A DNA stretch of 64,000 nt from [Ruminococcus] lactaris ATCC 29176. GTDB taxonomy: Bacteria; Bacillota; Clostridia; Lachnospirales; Lachnospiraceae. Positions 42,767-52,097 of the stretch are shown here, in pieces. The notes beneath the pieces were generated by a model, which saw only the letters and a program-made list of their open reading frames with translations, had not been told where the DNA came from and made no database searches. The stretch is from NCBI RefSeq assembly GCF_025152405.1, contig NZ_CP102292.1, positions 496,001 to 560,000 on the forward strand, read 5' to 3'. Every line of letters starts with the position of its first letter. Position 1 is the first letter of the stretch. The position numbers and the translations under genes were made by a program.

Positions 42767-43755
42767 ATGAGTAAAGTAAATATGACAATTTCTAAGCAAG
42801 CAAGATAAGTATTATTATACCTGCTTATCACTGTGAGACAACAATAGAGAGATGTATTTTAGGGATTACAAAAGGAACCTATAATAATATTGAAGTGATT
42901 GTGGTAGACAATGGCTCGGAAGATTCTACAAAGGAAATTGCTAATAAACTAGCCGATAAAGATGATCGTATTATAGTGATTCACCAGAATAATCAGGGAC
43001 CAGCAGGGTCAAGAGATACTGGATTAAAAAATGCCACAGGAGATTATATTGCATACTGCGATTCTGATGATTGGTTTGAACCAGACTGTCTAGAATCTTT
43101 AATGGATTTTTTAACAAGATATAACGCAGATATAGCTGTGTGCAGGTCACAAATTCCAGGCAAGATAATAGATTATAATCCCTTTGAGGTTCAGGTTTGG
43201 GATAAAGATGGTGCAATAGATGCATTTCTGGAGCACAAAAAATTAAATGGTGTTTTGTGGAATAAACTGATTCGCAGAGAATTATTTGATGGAATTGAAT
43301 TTGATAAGACGCTGTGGTACTGGGAAGATTTAGCGGTTGTTTGGAAAATTATGAAGCGAGTTAATAGAGTGGTTCGATTCAATGAGGCTAAATACAATTT
43401 TTATGTGCATCCTGAAAGCATGTGTGCAAAAAAATATAGTCCTAATCGTATTTATTCTAGCCTTAAGGTTTGGAATAAAATTGTCGAAGATTGTTCAGAC
43501 GCTGGCATGGAGGAACATAGTCGCAATGCAACAGTTGCACGGTTTAAATGGTTATACGGCGATTTGAAACTAATGTTTAAAGATGACTATGATGATAAGG
43601 AATCCATGAAAACAGTTCAATGCATCATGCGTCAGACAGGAACAATTGGAATAAAGAGTTTGGAAAGTAAGAAGGACAAGATATTTGCCAGTCTTTGCAT
43701 TGCTGATTTAAATTTGGCAAAGACAATGTATAAAATATTAAACAGATCAAAATGA
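42767..43755 (+). pseudogene. Frameshifted GT2 glycosyltransferase (possible AAGC slippage)
   Basis: From ATG 42767 the frame reads MSKVNMTISKQAR and stops at once. Immediately after, another frame gives KISIIIPAYHCETTIERC and runs to 43755 as a GT2 enzyme (VVDNGSEDSTKEI, AYCDSDDWFEPD, WYWEDLAVVWKIM). Adding one AAGC unit at 42794-42804 would restore one open frame of about 330 codons. An internal start could only give a protein without the first strand. In its present state it is not expected to make a full enzyme. Confidence 0.8.
42794..42804 (+). repeat. Short AAGC tandem repeat at the GT2 frameshift
   Basis: AAGCAAGCAAG, 2.75 units of a 4-bp repeat. One more unit would join the start codon to the rest of the glycosyltransferase in frame. 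Short for a contingency locus, but at the exact breakpoint. Confidence 0.6.
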
Positions 43756-43779
43756 TAATAAACTTGGAGAATAGATAAG

Positions 43780-44772
43780 ATGACAAAGAAAACAACCCAA
43801 AAGATAAAAGGGATCGCAATTCTGATTATGATTGCACACCATTTTCTAGTGTATGATTTTGGAGCAGATTTTTCAAATGCCTGGGTTGGCATTGGATCAA
43901 ACTTTAAAATCTGCGTAGGAATTTATGCAGTGCTTTCTGGCTACGGCTACTTTTTTGCAAAGGAGAAAACTCTTACATATGGTCTGAAAAAAAGTTGGGG
44001 ATTGCTCCAGGAATATTGGATTAGCTTGTTTACATTATTTATTCCTTTCGCTATGGTGGAGGGAGGGTGGAAACTCACTATAAAGAGTTTGGTTATTAAT
44101 CTTTTTGCATTGGGTCCAAATCTTAATTGGAATGCGTGGTATGTTTACTTCTTCATCTTTTGCGTGCTGGTAATGCCATTCGTAAGCAAGATTTTTAAGT
44201 TTCATCCTGTCATAAATATAGGAATGGCAGTCGGTGTGCCTTTTGTGATTGAAGTGGTCATACATGAACTTGTTCCTAATTATCAGGAGATAACTATACT
44301 ACAGGTAATGTTTAGTTGTATGCTTTACTTCGGTGTATTCTTAGCAGGATATTTGATGGCAAAATATAATTTGATTAAGAAGTTACAAATGACGTGGTTT
44401 TTGGGACTTTTATGCATGATAGGAGCTATTGTCTTAAGAGTGATGTTGGGACATATTAATATGTTTGGATTTAACACAGATGTTTTCTATGCACCTGTAT
44501 TTGTGATTGGAGCCGCAAAGTTTTTTGAGGGCGTACCGGTTAAGTTTACTAAGGTATTTGATGTTTTAGGAAAATACTCTACGGGAATGTGGTTCTTCCA
44601 CGCTGTATTCTTTGCGACTTATGTCAAAGACATCTTTCAGCCTGTGATGCTTCTGGTAAAACCGCGGCTTTTGATGTATGTATGGTTGGTTGTTTTAAGT
44701 TTAGTTGGAGCTGTGATATATAGAAAAATATTAGATGGAATAAAACTTCTTCCAAAGCTATTGAAAGGATAA
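43780..44772 (+). CDS. Acyltransferase 3 family membrane protein
   Basis: A 330-residue protein with about ten hydrophobic segments. IKGIAILIMIAHHFLVYDF at residues 9-28 carries the conserved His of membrane O-acyltransferases, and the C-terminal region (YSTGMWFFHAVFFATYVKD near 265) has the second typical block. It would O-acetylate or otherwise acylate the polysaccharide at the membrane. It is complete, unlike the remnant at 53939-54322. Confidence 0.88.
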   Translation: MTKKTTQKIKGIAILIMIAHHFLVYDFGADFSNAWVGIGSNFKICVGIYAVLSGYGYFFAKEKTLTYGLKKSWGLLQEYWISLFTLFIPFAMVEGGWKLTIKSLVINLFALGPNLNWNAWYVYFFIFCVLVMPFVSKIFKFHPVINIGMAVGVPFVIEVVIHELVPNYQEITILQVMFSCMLYFGVFLAGYLMAKYNLIKKLQMTWFLGLLCMIGAIVLRVMLGHINMFGFNTDVFYAPVFVIGAAKFFEGVPVKFTKVFDVLGKYSTGMWFFHAVFFATYVKDIFQPVMLLVKPRLLMYVWLVVLSLVGAVIYRKILDGIKLLPKLLKG

Positions 44773-44773
44773 A

Positions 44774-45688
44774 ATGATGATTTCAATTATTGTACCGGTG
44801 TACAATTCCGAAAAATATATTGATAGATGTCTGGATAGTATATTGAATCAGACCTATAAGGACTTGGAAATTGTGTTGGTTAATGACGGCTCAAACGATC
44901 AGTCGTTAAAAATTTTAGAGAATTATGCTTTAAGGGATACAAGAATTAAGGTTGTAAATCAGGAGAACAAGGGAGTAGCAGCAGCTAGAAATACCGGATT
45001 GGATAATGCTACTGGAGATTACATTCTCTACGTGGATTCGGATGACTGGATTGAAAATAACATGGTCGAGCGTATGGTGGAACTTTCGGCTAATGCGGAT
45101 ATAGTGTTTTGTGGGAACGATAATGCTGTTTCACCGGAGTCTGTAAAAAAAATTATAGGGATTACAAAGGAAATCTGGAATAAAGATAAGATTATCTATG
45201 AGTTTTTAAGACACAAAATTATGTCAGGTATGCTTTGGAATAAGCTGATTAAAAGAAGTCTTACTGATGGATGTAGGTTTAATCCGAAGACTGGTTACGG
45301 TGAAGATGCAGAGTTTCTCTGGCAGGTACTTCAAAATACAAATAGCATGATAGTGACAAATGAGATACTTTATCATCATGTGCCGGACGAGAACAGCATT
45401 TCGCATCTGTCCTATTCAGAAAAAAAGTATTCAGCAATTTCTATGTGGGAGAAAATCAATGCGGATACATCAGCTATTTATCCTGAATATCTGAAATATG
45501 CAAGAATCAGTCTTACAAGTGCTGCTGTATTTGGATTATTTGAAGCCCGTCAGTGCTGCTATAAAAATAAGAACCAGTTGAAGTATATGAGAAGTATCAC
45601 TAGGAAGAACATCGGAGGATTCCTGAAGGCAGATTACATATCAAAAAAATTTAAGGTATATGCCATTGTTGTATGTATCGGCTTTTAA
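44774..45688 (+). CDS. Glycosyltransferase, GT2 family
   Basis: A 304-residue GT-A enzyme. SIIVPVYNSEKYIDRCLDSI opens the nucleotide-binding fold. VNDGSNDQS near residue 37 and LYVDSDDWIEN near 90 hold the metal-binding acids, and YGEDAEFLWQVLQ near 175 is the catalytic-base region. It is similar in layout to the frameshifted gene at 42767 and may cover for it. It starts one base after the acyltransferase stop, at a doubled ATG. Confidence 0.92.
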   Translation: MMISIIVPVYNSEKYIDRCLDSILNQTYKDLEIVLVNDGSNDQSLKILENYALRDTRIKVVNQENKGVAAARNTGLDNATGDYILYVDSDDWIENNMVERMVELSANADIVFCGNDNAVSPESVKKIIGITKEIWNKDKIIYEFLRHKIMSGMLWNKLIKRSLTDGCRFNPKTGYGEDAEFLWQVLQNTNSMIVTNEILYHHVPDENSISHLSYSEKKYSAISMWEKINADTSAIYPEYLKYARISLTSAAVFGLFEARQCCYKNKNQLKYMRSITRKNIGGFLKADYISKKFKVYAIVVCIGF

Positions 45689-45709
45689 AAAATAGGGAAG
45701 GAGTACCGT

Positions 45710-46819
45710 ATGATAGGAATTGTTACCATAAATGATTATTCCAATTTGGGAAATCGTCTGCAAAATTATGCCATGTATACTATCCTGTCTAAGTATGATG
45801 AGACTTATAACATTGTAAGATTTTATGGAAGTGGCGGTGTGAAGGATGGAGATTGTTACAAGCCGTCACTGGTAAAGAATATTTTGAGAGTCCCGTATCA
45901 CATGGCATTAAGTATAAAGAGCAGCCTCACTAATCACAATCAGTACCTTTTAGCAAAGGAAAGAGAAAAGAATTTTTTAGAATTTAATAAGTATATTATA
46001 GATCAGGATGAGATCACACCAAAGACCGATTATGAAACACTAAATGCAAAGTATGATTACTTCGTAGCGGGTTCAGATCAGGTGTGGAATCCGAATTTTT
46101 ATAAGATGTATATTAATATGCTTGGTTTTGCATCAAGTGAGAAGAAGGTAGCGGTATCGCCATCTGTTTCAGTAGAAACATTGACCGACGATCAGATGCA
46201 GGAATTTATAAGATATTTATCAGATTATAAAGCATTATCCTGCAGAGAAGAACAGGGCTCAAAGCTGATTGAGTCAATAGTAGGCAGAGAGTGTACTACA
46301 TTGGTGGATCCAACTCTTATGCTGTCAAAAGAAGAGTGGGATCAGATAATTAAAAAGCCGGTATTCCATGATGAGAATAAGAAATATGTACTTCTATATT
46401 TTTTGGGGAATTTGACTGAAGAGTACAAAGGAAGCATAGCTGTAATTTCCGATAGGTATAATCTGGAAGTAATCGATGTTTTAGATAAAAATAGCAGATA
46501 CTATACCTGTGGTCCCGCTGAGTTTGTGTGGATGATAAAACACGCTGAGCTTATTTTAACAGATTCCTTCCATGGTTCTGTACTGTCGTACATTTATGAT
46601 AAGCCATTTAGAATATTTGGAAGAGTAGATGGTAATGTATCTATGAATTCAAGACTTGTAAATCTATTGGATAAGTTGCAGCTTTCAGAAAAGACATATA
46701 TTACAAAGGATTCTTCATTGGATAATTTGCTTGAGGTACATTATGACAAGCATTGCCTTGAAGCAGAGCAGAAGAAGTTTAGAAAGTATCTGGATGAAGC
46801 GTTTGAGAGAGGAAAGTAG
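45710..46819 (+). CDS. Polysaccharide pyruvyl transferase family protein
   Basis: A 369-residue protein of the PS_pyruv_trans family. It begins MIGIVTINDYSNLGNRLQNYA. FVAGSDQVWNPNFY near residue 118 and ELILTDSFHGSVLSYIYDKPF near 283 (with the conserved SFH) are the two signature blocks. Family members attach ketal pyruvate from PEP to sugars, giving the polymer negative charge. GAAGGAG precedes the ATG. The acceptor sugar is unknown. Confidence 0.88.
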   Translation: MIGIVTINDYSNLGNRLQNYAMYTILSKYDETYNIVRFYGSGGVKDGDCYKPSLVKNILRVPYHMALSIKSSLTNHNQYLLAKEREKNFLEFNKYIIDQDEITPKTDYETLNAKYDYFVAGSDQVWNPNFYKMYINMLGFASSEKKVAVSPSVSVETLTDDQMQEFIRYLSDYKALSCREEQGSKLIESIVGRECTTLVDPTLMLSKEEWDQIIKKPVFHDENKKYVLLYFLGNLTEEYKGSIAVISDRYNLEVIDVLDKNSRYYTCGPAEFVWMIKHAELILTDSFHGSVLSYIYDKPFRIFGRVDGNVSMNSRLVNLLDKLQLSEKTYITKDSSLDNLLEVHYDKHCLEAEQKKFRKYLDEAFERGK

Positions 46820-46843
46820 TGAGCAATATGAAGAGGTGTTTTT

Positions 46844-48463
46844 ATGGGCAGAACTGATAATGCCAAGAGAAATTTAATATGGGGATTTATCCAGAAGATT
46901 GTCAGCGTATTGATACCATTCGTTTCAAGAACGATTATGATATATGTTCTTGGAATGGAATATATCGGATTGAATAGTCTTTTTGCATCAATTCTTTCAA
47001 TGCTGAGTTTTGCCGAACTTGGTATCGGTAGTGCACTTGTTTTTAGCATGTACAAGCCGATAGCTGACGGAGATGATGATAAGGTCTGTGCTTTGCTTGC
47101 ATTTTACAGAAGATGTTACATCGTAATTGGAACGATAATTGTTGGATGCGGCTTAGTTATACTTCCTTTTTTGGATAAGTTTATAACGGGTGATGTTCCA
47201 AGTGACACCAACATATATGTGCTGTTTCTTATTTATCTGTTTAATAATGCAGTTGGATATTTCCTGTTTGCATATAAACAGTCAATTTTGATAGCATCCC
47301 AGAGAATTGATCTTGTGAGCAAAGTAAATCTGATTGTATCATTTTTCTTGAATGTGCTTCAGATAGCGGCTTTACTTATATTCAGAAGCTACTATGCATT
47401 TATTATCATTCTTCCGGTTTCAACCTGTGTCAGCAATTTATGGATTGCTTATGTCACGAAAGAGCATTACCCTCAGTATATATGCAAAGGTATGATTGGC
47501 AAGGAAGAAATCAAAGTGATTGCTGAGAAAGTAGGAGGACTGCTTTGCCAGAAGATCGGAAACATTGTGCTTTGTAATGTAGATGCTATTGTTATATCAT
47601 CCTTTTTGGGACTTAGAATTTTAGGAATTTATAATGGTTATTTTTATGTAATATCTACCTTAATGGGATTCCTTTATATTATCCAACAGACATTGATTCC
47701 TTCCGTTGGTAGCAGTATTGCGAAGGAAAGCAAAGAGAAGAACTATAAGGATTTCAGTAAGTTTCAATATATATATATGTGGATTGTATCATGGTGCTCA
47801 GTATGCTTGTTAGTCCTGTTTCAGCCATTCATAGGAATGTGGCAAGGAACAGAGAATATGCTTGGAATTGAGATTGCGGTGCTTATGACTTGGTATTTCT
47901 TTGTATATAAGATGGGGGATATGTCTTATGTTTATAAGGAAGCGATTGGACTATGGTGGCAGGGAAAATACATTCCCCTTATCTCATCAATGGTTAATCT
48001 GGTATTGAATATCAGTCTTGTCCAGATTATCGGTTTACCGGGTATCATTATTTCGACGATAATCAGTGCAATTTGTGTAAACACTCCATTTGGATCAAGA
48101 GTGCTGTTTAAACATTATTTCAATTCCAATAAGCTATGGCTGCGGTTTTTAAGAGACGTATTTATATGGTTTGTAAAATGCCTGGTATGCTGCGGTATTA
48201 CCTGGATTTGTGTATCACCTGTAGGTAATGGCATTATAGGAATGGCAATCAAAGCATTTGCTTGCATTATTATTCCAAACCTACTGCTTTTGGCATTCAA
48301 CTTTAAGAATGCAGAATTTAAGGAAGCATTTGCGTTTGGAATGGGAATTATAAAAAGAAAAAGCAAGAGGAGAAAATCAATGAGTAATATGAATCAAAAG
48401 TGCTTTACTGTTTCTAATATTAGAACAGAAATTCGGGGGGGGGTGGAGTTATCTTACCTGTGA
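46844..48463 (+). CDS. Wzx-type polysaccharide flippase 1
   Basis: A 539-residue predicted product; the flippase proper ends near residue 512, and the last 27 residues belong to the next gene's frame. It starts MGRTDNAKRNLIWGFIQKIVSVLIPFVSRT, and LGMEYIGLNSLF and ELGIGSALVFSMYKPIADGD are typical of the MATE/MOP-type flippases in Firmicute capsule loci. It has about 12-14 membrane segments. There is no stop codon before the start of the PP-loop gene at 48380, so the two share a frame until the G9 tract. With 8 Gs a fusion of both proteins would be read. Confidence 0.88.
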   Translation: MGRTDNAKRNLIWGFIQKIVSVLIPFVSRTIMIYVLGMEYIGLNSLFASILSMLSFAELGIGSALVFSMYKPIADGDDDKVCALLAFYRRCYIVIGTIIVGCGLVILPFLDKFITGDVPSDTNIYVLFLIYLFNNAVGYFLFAYKQSILIASQRIDLVSKVNLIVSFFLNVLQIAALLIFRSYYAFIIILPVSTCVSNLWIAYVTKEHYPQYICKGMIGKEEIKVIAEKVGGLLCQKIGNIVLCNVDAIVISSFLGLRILGIYNGYFYVISTLMGFLYIIQQTLIPSVGSSIAKESKEKNYKDFSKFQYIYMWIVSWCSVCLLVLFQPFIGMWQGTENMLGIEIAVLMTWYFFVYKMGDMSYVYKEAIGLWWQGKYIPLISSMVNLVLNISLVQIIGLPGIIISTIISAICVNTPFGSRVLFKHYFNSNKLWLRFLRDVFIWFVKCLVCCGITWICVSPVGNGIIGMAIKAFACIIIPNLLLLAFNFKNAEFKEAFAFGMGIIKRKSKRRKSMSNMNQKCFTVSNIRTEIRGGVELSYL

Positions 48464-49640
48464 TTTCAATGTAGAAGGAATGACATCTCCATTCCAAGAA
48501 GAAACAATGTGGTTTGCAATGAAGGAAGAAAATAAGGATATGCTCTCAAAAGACAGTTATAATGCCTTTTTCTTAGTGCCACTCTATCTTGGAATGTTCT
48601 ATCACGCTAAAGTAAAAATTGAAGGTAAAGTATCAAGAAAGCTTTATCGCAATATGATGGATTATGGTCAGCAGATTTTGAAGAACTTTTCGCCAGACCT
48701 TGATTTTACAGAGGTTGAAGTGGAAGGATTTACAGAAGGAAATATATCTGAAAAGAAATTAATCGGAACAGGTATTTCCTGTGGAGTAGACTCTTTATCG
48801 ACAATCTATGACCGTTTTGCTAAAGAGCAAGATGCAGATTATAAACTGAACAGTCTCTTTATCTTTAACTGTGGAACACATGGAGATTATGAAAATAGTA
48901 AAACACAGCAGAGATTTATTGATCGCTATGAGCTCAATAAAACTGCTGCTGAAGATATGAATCTTCCAATTTATCAGGTGAATTCTAATTTACATGCGTT
49001 TACACACAAGATAGCAGAGCAGAAGCTTGGCTATTTCGCTATTTACTCTTGTATCTTAAGCATGGGAAATAATATTAAGAAATACTATCTTGCAAGCTCA
49101 TATAGCTATGATGAGCTGATGGAATTCCATAATCAGTCACATGATTTCGATATGGCAGAGTATACAGAATCTTATCTTGTACCACTAATTCAGACCGAGA
49201 ATACGGAAATGGTTTTAGACGGTGCACAATACAAGAGAAGTGAAAAGACAGCCAATATTGCAGGTTGGGATATTGCACAGAAGCACTTAAATGTATGTAT
49301 TGTTCCGGAAAATGGTGTACATAACTGTTCTTGCTGCTCAAAATGTATGAGAACTTTGATGCCGCTGGAGGCAATGGGAAAGCTGGACGAGTTCTCGGAA
49401 GTGTTTGATCTAGATGTATACAGAAAGAATTCACATAAAAACAAAGTGATGATTATGGCTTCTTATAAGAAGGAAGGGTTTGCAACAGATAATGTCGATT
49501 TCCTGATTTCTCATGGAGTTCAGATGCCTGGTAAAATGGAAGTATTCACCTATAAAACAGTTCATACAATGAAGATATATGGCAGACGCATTTTGGGGAA
49601 TAAGTTTTATGATGGTATAAAGCACATCATCCAGAAGTAA
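48380..49640 (+). pseudogene. PP-loop ATPase-like protein, out of frame at a G9 tract (probably phase-variable)
   Basis: Starts at ATG 48380 (AGAGGAGAAAATCA upstream) with MSNMNQKCFTVSNIRTEIR, then meets nine Gs that shift it to an early stop at 48463. From the tract onward another frame (WSYLTCDFNVEG, then MTSPFQEETMWFAM) runs to 49640. With 8 Gs the product would be about 420 residues. The PP-loop variant IGTGISCGVDSLSTIYDRF lies at about residue 130, and a Cys cluster HNCSCCSKC near 345 recalls the zinc site of QueC-like enzymes. Such folds adenylate substrates. Function in capsule synthesis is unknown. Confidence 0.75.
48435..48443 (+). repeat. G9 homopolymer, likely phase-variation switch
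   Basis: Nine consecutive G residues inside the start of the PP-loop gene. Eight (or 5, 11) would keep it in frame; nine gives the off state seen here. Confidence 0.8.
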
Positions 49641-49686
49641 AAGGGGATAAACCTGCATTTGCCATTATAATATGGGAGAATGCGGG

Positions 49687-51240
49687 ATGAAATTTGATAG
49701 AACAAAAAATGCATTGCGAAATATAATATTTGGATTACTTCAAAGAATATATCAGCTGATTGTACCTTTTGCTATGCGAACAGCCATGATTTACTGGCTG
49801 GGCGTAGAGTATTTGGGATTAGATGGACTTTTCATATCGGTTCTTTCTGTACTAAACTTAGCAGAGCTTGGAGTCGGCAGTGCTATGGTTTATTCCATGT
49901 ACAAGCCGGTAGCAGAAGATGATAGAACTACAATTTGTGCATTGATGAAGCTGTATAAGATTTATTACAGAGTCATAGGGCTCGTGGTGCTTGTTGGCGG
50001 ATTGATTTTATGTCCATTCATTCCAAAGTTGATTTCGGATGAGCTTCCGGCAGGAATGAATGTATATATTCTATTTCTTTTGAATCTAGGAGCAACTGTT
50101 TTATCATATTGGCTTTTTGCCTATAAGAACAGCATTCTACAGGCTTATCAGAGGGCAGATGTAGTCAGTAAGGTAACCATGGTAGTAAATACCATTCGCT
50201 ATGCAGCACAGTTTGTAATTCTTTTCTTCCAGCATGATTATTATATGTATCTGATTGTTACGTTGGTATCACAGGCAGGAATAAATATTGCAACAGCTGT
50301 TGTAGCTGAAAAGATATATCCGCATTTAAAGCCGGAAGGATCAATACCAGACGAACAGAAGAAGGTAATCAATGGCAGAATACGGGATCTTTTTACATCG
50401 AAGATTGGTTCTGTAATTGTCAATTCTGTTGACACCATAGTGGTTTCAGCATTCTTAGGCTTGACGGTGCTGGCGGTATATCAGAATTATTATTATATTA
50501 TCACCGCATTGCTTAGCATAGTAAATATTTTGATATTCTCTTGCATTTCAGGAATTGGTAATAGCATCATTACAGAAACAAAAGAGAAGAACTTTGCTGA
50601 TCTGAAGACATTTACATTTATCATCTCCGGAATGGCATGTTTTTGCACTACATGCCTGCTGACAATCTATCAGCCATTTATGAAGCTGTGGGTAAAAAAG
50701 GAAGAACTGATGTTTGCATATCCAGCAGTCATATGCTTTAGCGTTTATTTCTTTATTGTGGAAGTTAATACATTGCTGAATGCCTATAAGGATGCTGCGG
50801 GTATCTGGCATGAGGATCGATTTAGACCTCTTGTTACGGCAATCGTTAATTTGTGTCTGAACCTGATTATGGTGCAGTTCTGGGGGATTTATGGTATTTT
50901 GCTTTCAACAGTATTATCTATGCTGCTTGTCGGAATGCCTTGGCTTTTAAAGAACCTGTTCAGTACAATTTTTGAAAAACAGATGCTTGGACAGTATTTG
51001 ATACCGCTCGGTAAATACATCGGAGCAACAGGTGCTGTTGTAGTTGTCTCAATCTGTATTTGCACACTGCTTCGTCCGTCTGGAATAGCGGCGATAGTAG
51101 TAAATGCTTTGATTAGCGGTGGGATTACACTGATTGTATTTTATCTGCTATTTAGAAAGAGTGAAGAATTTAAAAGGGCAATTGGTATTATTGATCGTGT
51201 TACGAGAGGGAAATTTAAGCTTAATAAGCGGATAAAATAA
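49687..51240 (+). CDS. Wzx-type polysaccharide flippase 2
   Basis: A 517-residue membrane protein of the same kind as the product at 46844 (FDRTKNALRNIIFGLLQRIYQLIVPFAMRTA, GVEYLGLDGLF, ELGVGSAMVYSMYKPVAEDD), so the locus holds two paralogous flippases in tandem with the PP-loop gene between. About 12-14 hydrophobic segments. ATG 49687 is favoured over 49672 because GGGAG lies 8 bases upstream. Duplicated flippases may export different repeat units or reflect a recent merger of two capsule loci. Confidence 0.88.
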   Translation: MKFDRTKNALRNIIFGLLQRIYQLIVPFAMRTAMIYWLGVEYLGLDGLFISVLSVLNLAELGVGSAMVYSMYKPVAEDDRTTICALMKLYKIYYRVIGLVVLVGGLILCPFIPKLISDELPAGMNVYILFLLNLGATVLSYWLFAYKNSILQAYQRADVVSKVTMVVNTIRYAAQFVILFFQHDYYMYLIVTLVSQAGINIATAVVAEKIYPHLKPEGSIPDEQKKVINGRIRDLFTSKIGSVIVNSVDTIVVSAFLGLTVLAVYQNYYYIITALLSIVNILIFSCISGIGNSIITETKEKNFADLKTFTFIISGMACFCTTCLLTIYQPFMKLWVKKEELMFAYPAVICFSVYFFIVEVNTLLNAYKDAAGIWHEDRFRPLVTAIVNLCLNLIMVQFWGIYGILLSTVLSMLLVGMPWLLKNLFSTIFEKQMLGQYLIPLGKYIGATGAVVVVSICICTLLRPSGIAAIVVNALISGGITLIVFYLLFRKSEEFKRAIGIIDRVTRGKFKLNKRIK

Positions 51241-51271
51241 TTTGCACTTATTTATTGGAAAGGAGTTGTCT

Positions 51272-52087
51272 ATGACATTTAATACTTTAAAAGAGAAGCT
51301 TCCGTTTCTTGATTCGTTTGTAACGGTAGCACCTATCAGTTTAGAAAACGAAAAAATATATCATGATGCCAGAAGTGCAGCATTTTTTGCCATGGGGCGT
51401 ACAATGAAGGAAAAGACCACCGTGGGACTGGCTCTTCCGGGAGCATATCTTGCCAGTACATACACAGCTATAACAGAAGCATGGTTTCAAAAGGTAAATG
51501 TAGTAGTTTTTGCTTTTTATGACAAGCTTTCAGAAGTAAGTACAGCGTGGATAGATAGATGCATAGTAAAGTCTATGACTATTGGAGCAGATGAGATAGA
51601 TGATTCTATTGATGAAATAGAGTCTTGCTGTGGCATGAATGGACCGGTACTGATCAATATTGTTGGTGTGAAAGATGATGAAACATCTTTTGATTACAGA
51701 AAATGGATTGATGCAATACGACAGAAAGAAGGGAATGCTAAAATCAGATGCTATAATGCAATACAGTCTGATGGTATCATTAATATTCCTTCTAAAGATA
51801 AGTATGGTGTGATTTCAAAATACATAGGTATGTCTGTGGCAGTAAATGTCGGTTATCTCCTTTGCACATCCGAATGCTTTTTGATAGATGCTAATGTTTT
51901 TAGAACCAGATATGCAAATGGCAATATGAAAATCATACTTTTTGACGATGGAAACCTTGAGAAGATAGATGCTAAGAGCTGGATTGCAGGCAATGGATGG
52001 TGGTGCGAGGTTGTATCTAAAGATGAGACAACAGCGGTTAACTGGCTTATAGAAGATAAAACTCAGGGAGTACTTATAGTAAGGTAA
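51272..52087 (+). CDS. Degenerate thiamine-diphosphate-enzyme paralogue (MenD-like, shortened)
   Basis: A 271-residue protein that, by eye, aligns to the ends of the next gene's MenD-like product. YHDARSAAFFAMGRTMKEKT at about residue 29-50 parallels VDERSAGYFALGLSEALDE, but the catalytic Glu is replaced by Ala. NGNMKIILFDDGNL near 218 parallels NIRIVVINNYSG of the ThDP-binding domain. The central domain is missing and the GDLS-type metal motif is not seen. It may be a structural partner of the MenD-like enzyme rather than an enzyme. AAAGGAG precedes ATG 51272, and the next gene follows after 10 bp. Confidence 0.5.
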   Translation: MTFNTLKEKLPFLDSFVTVAPISLENEKIYHDARSAAFFAMGRTMKEKTTVGLALPGAYLASTYTAITEAWFQKVNVVVFAFYDKLSEVSTAWIDRCIVKSMTIGADEIDDSIDEIESCCGMNGPVLINIVGVKDDETSFDYRKWIDAIRQKEGNAKIRCYNAIQSDGIINIPSKDKYGVISKYIGMSVAVNVGYLLCTSECFLIDANVFRTRYANGNMKIILFDDGNLEKIDAKSWIAGNGWWCEVVSKDETTAVNWLIEDKTQGVLIVR

Positions 52088-52097
52088 GGAGAATAAT

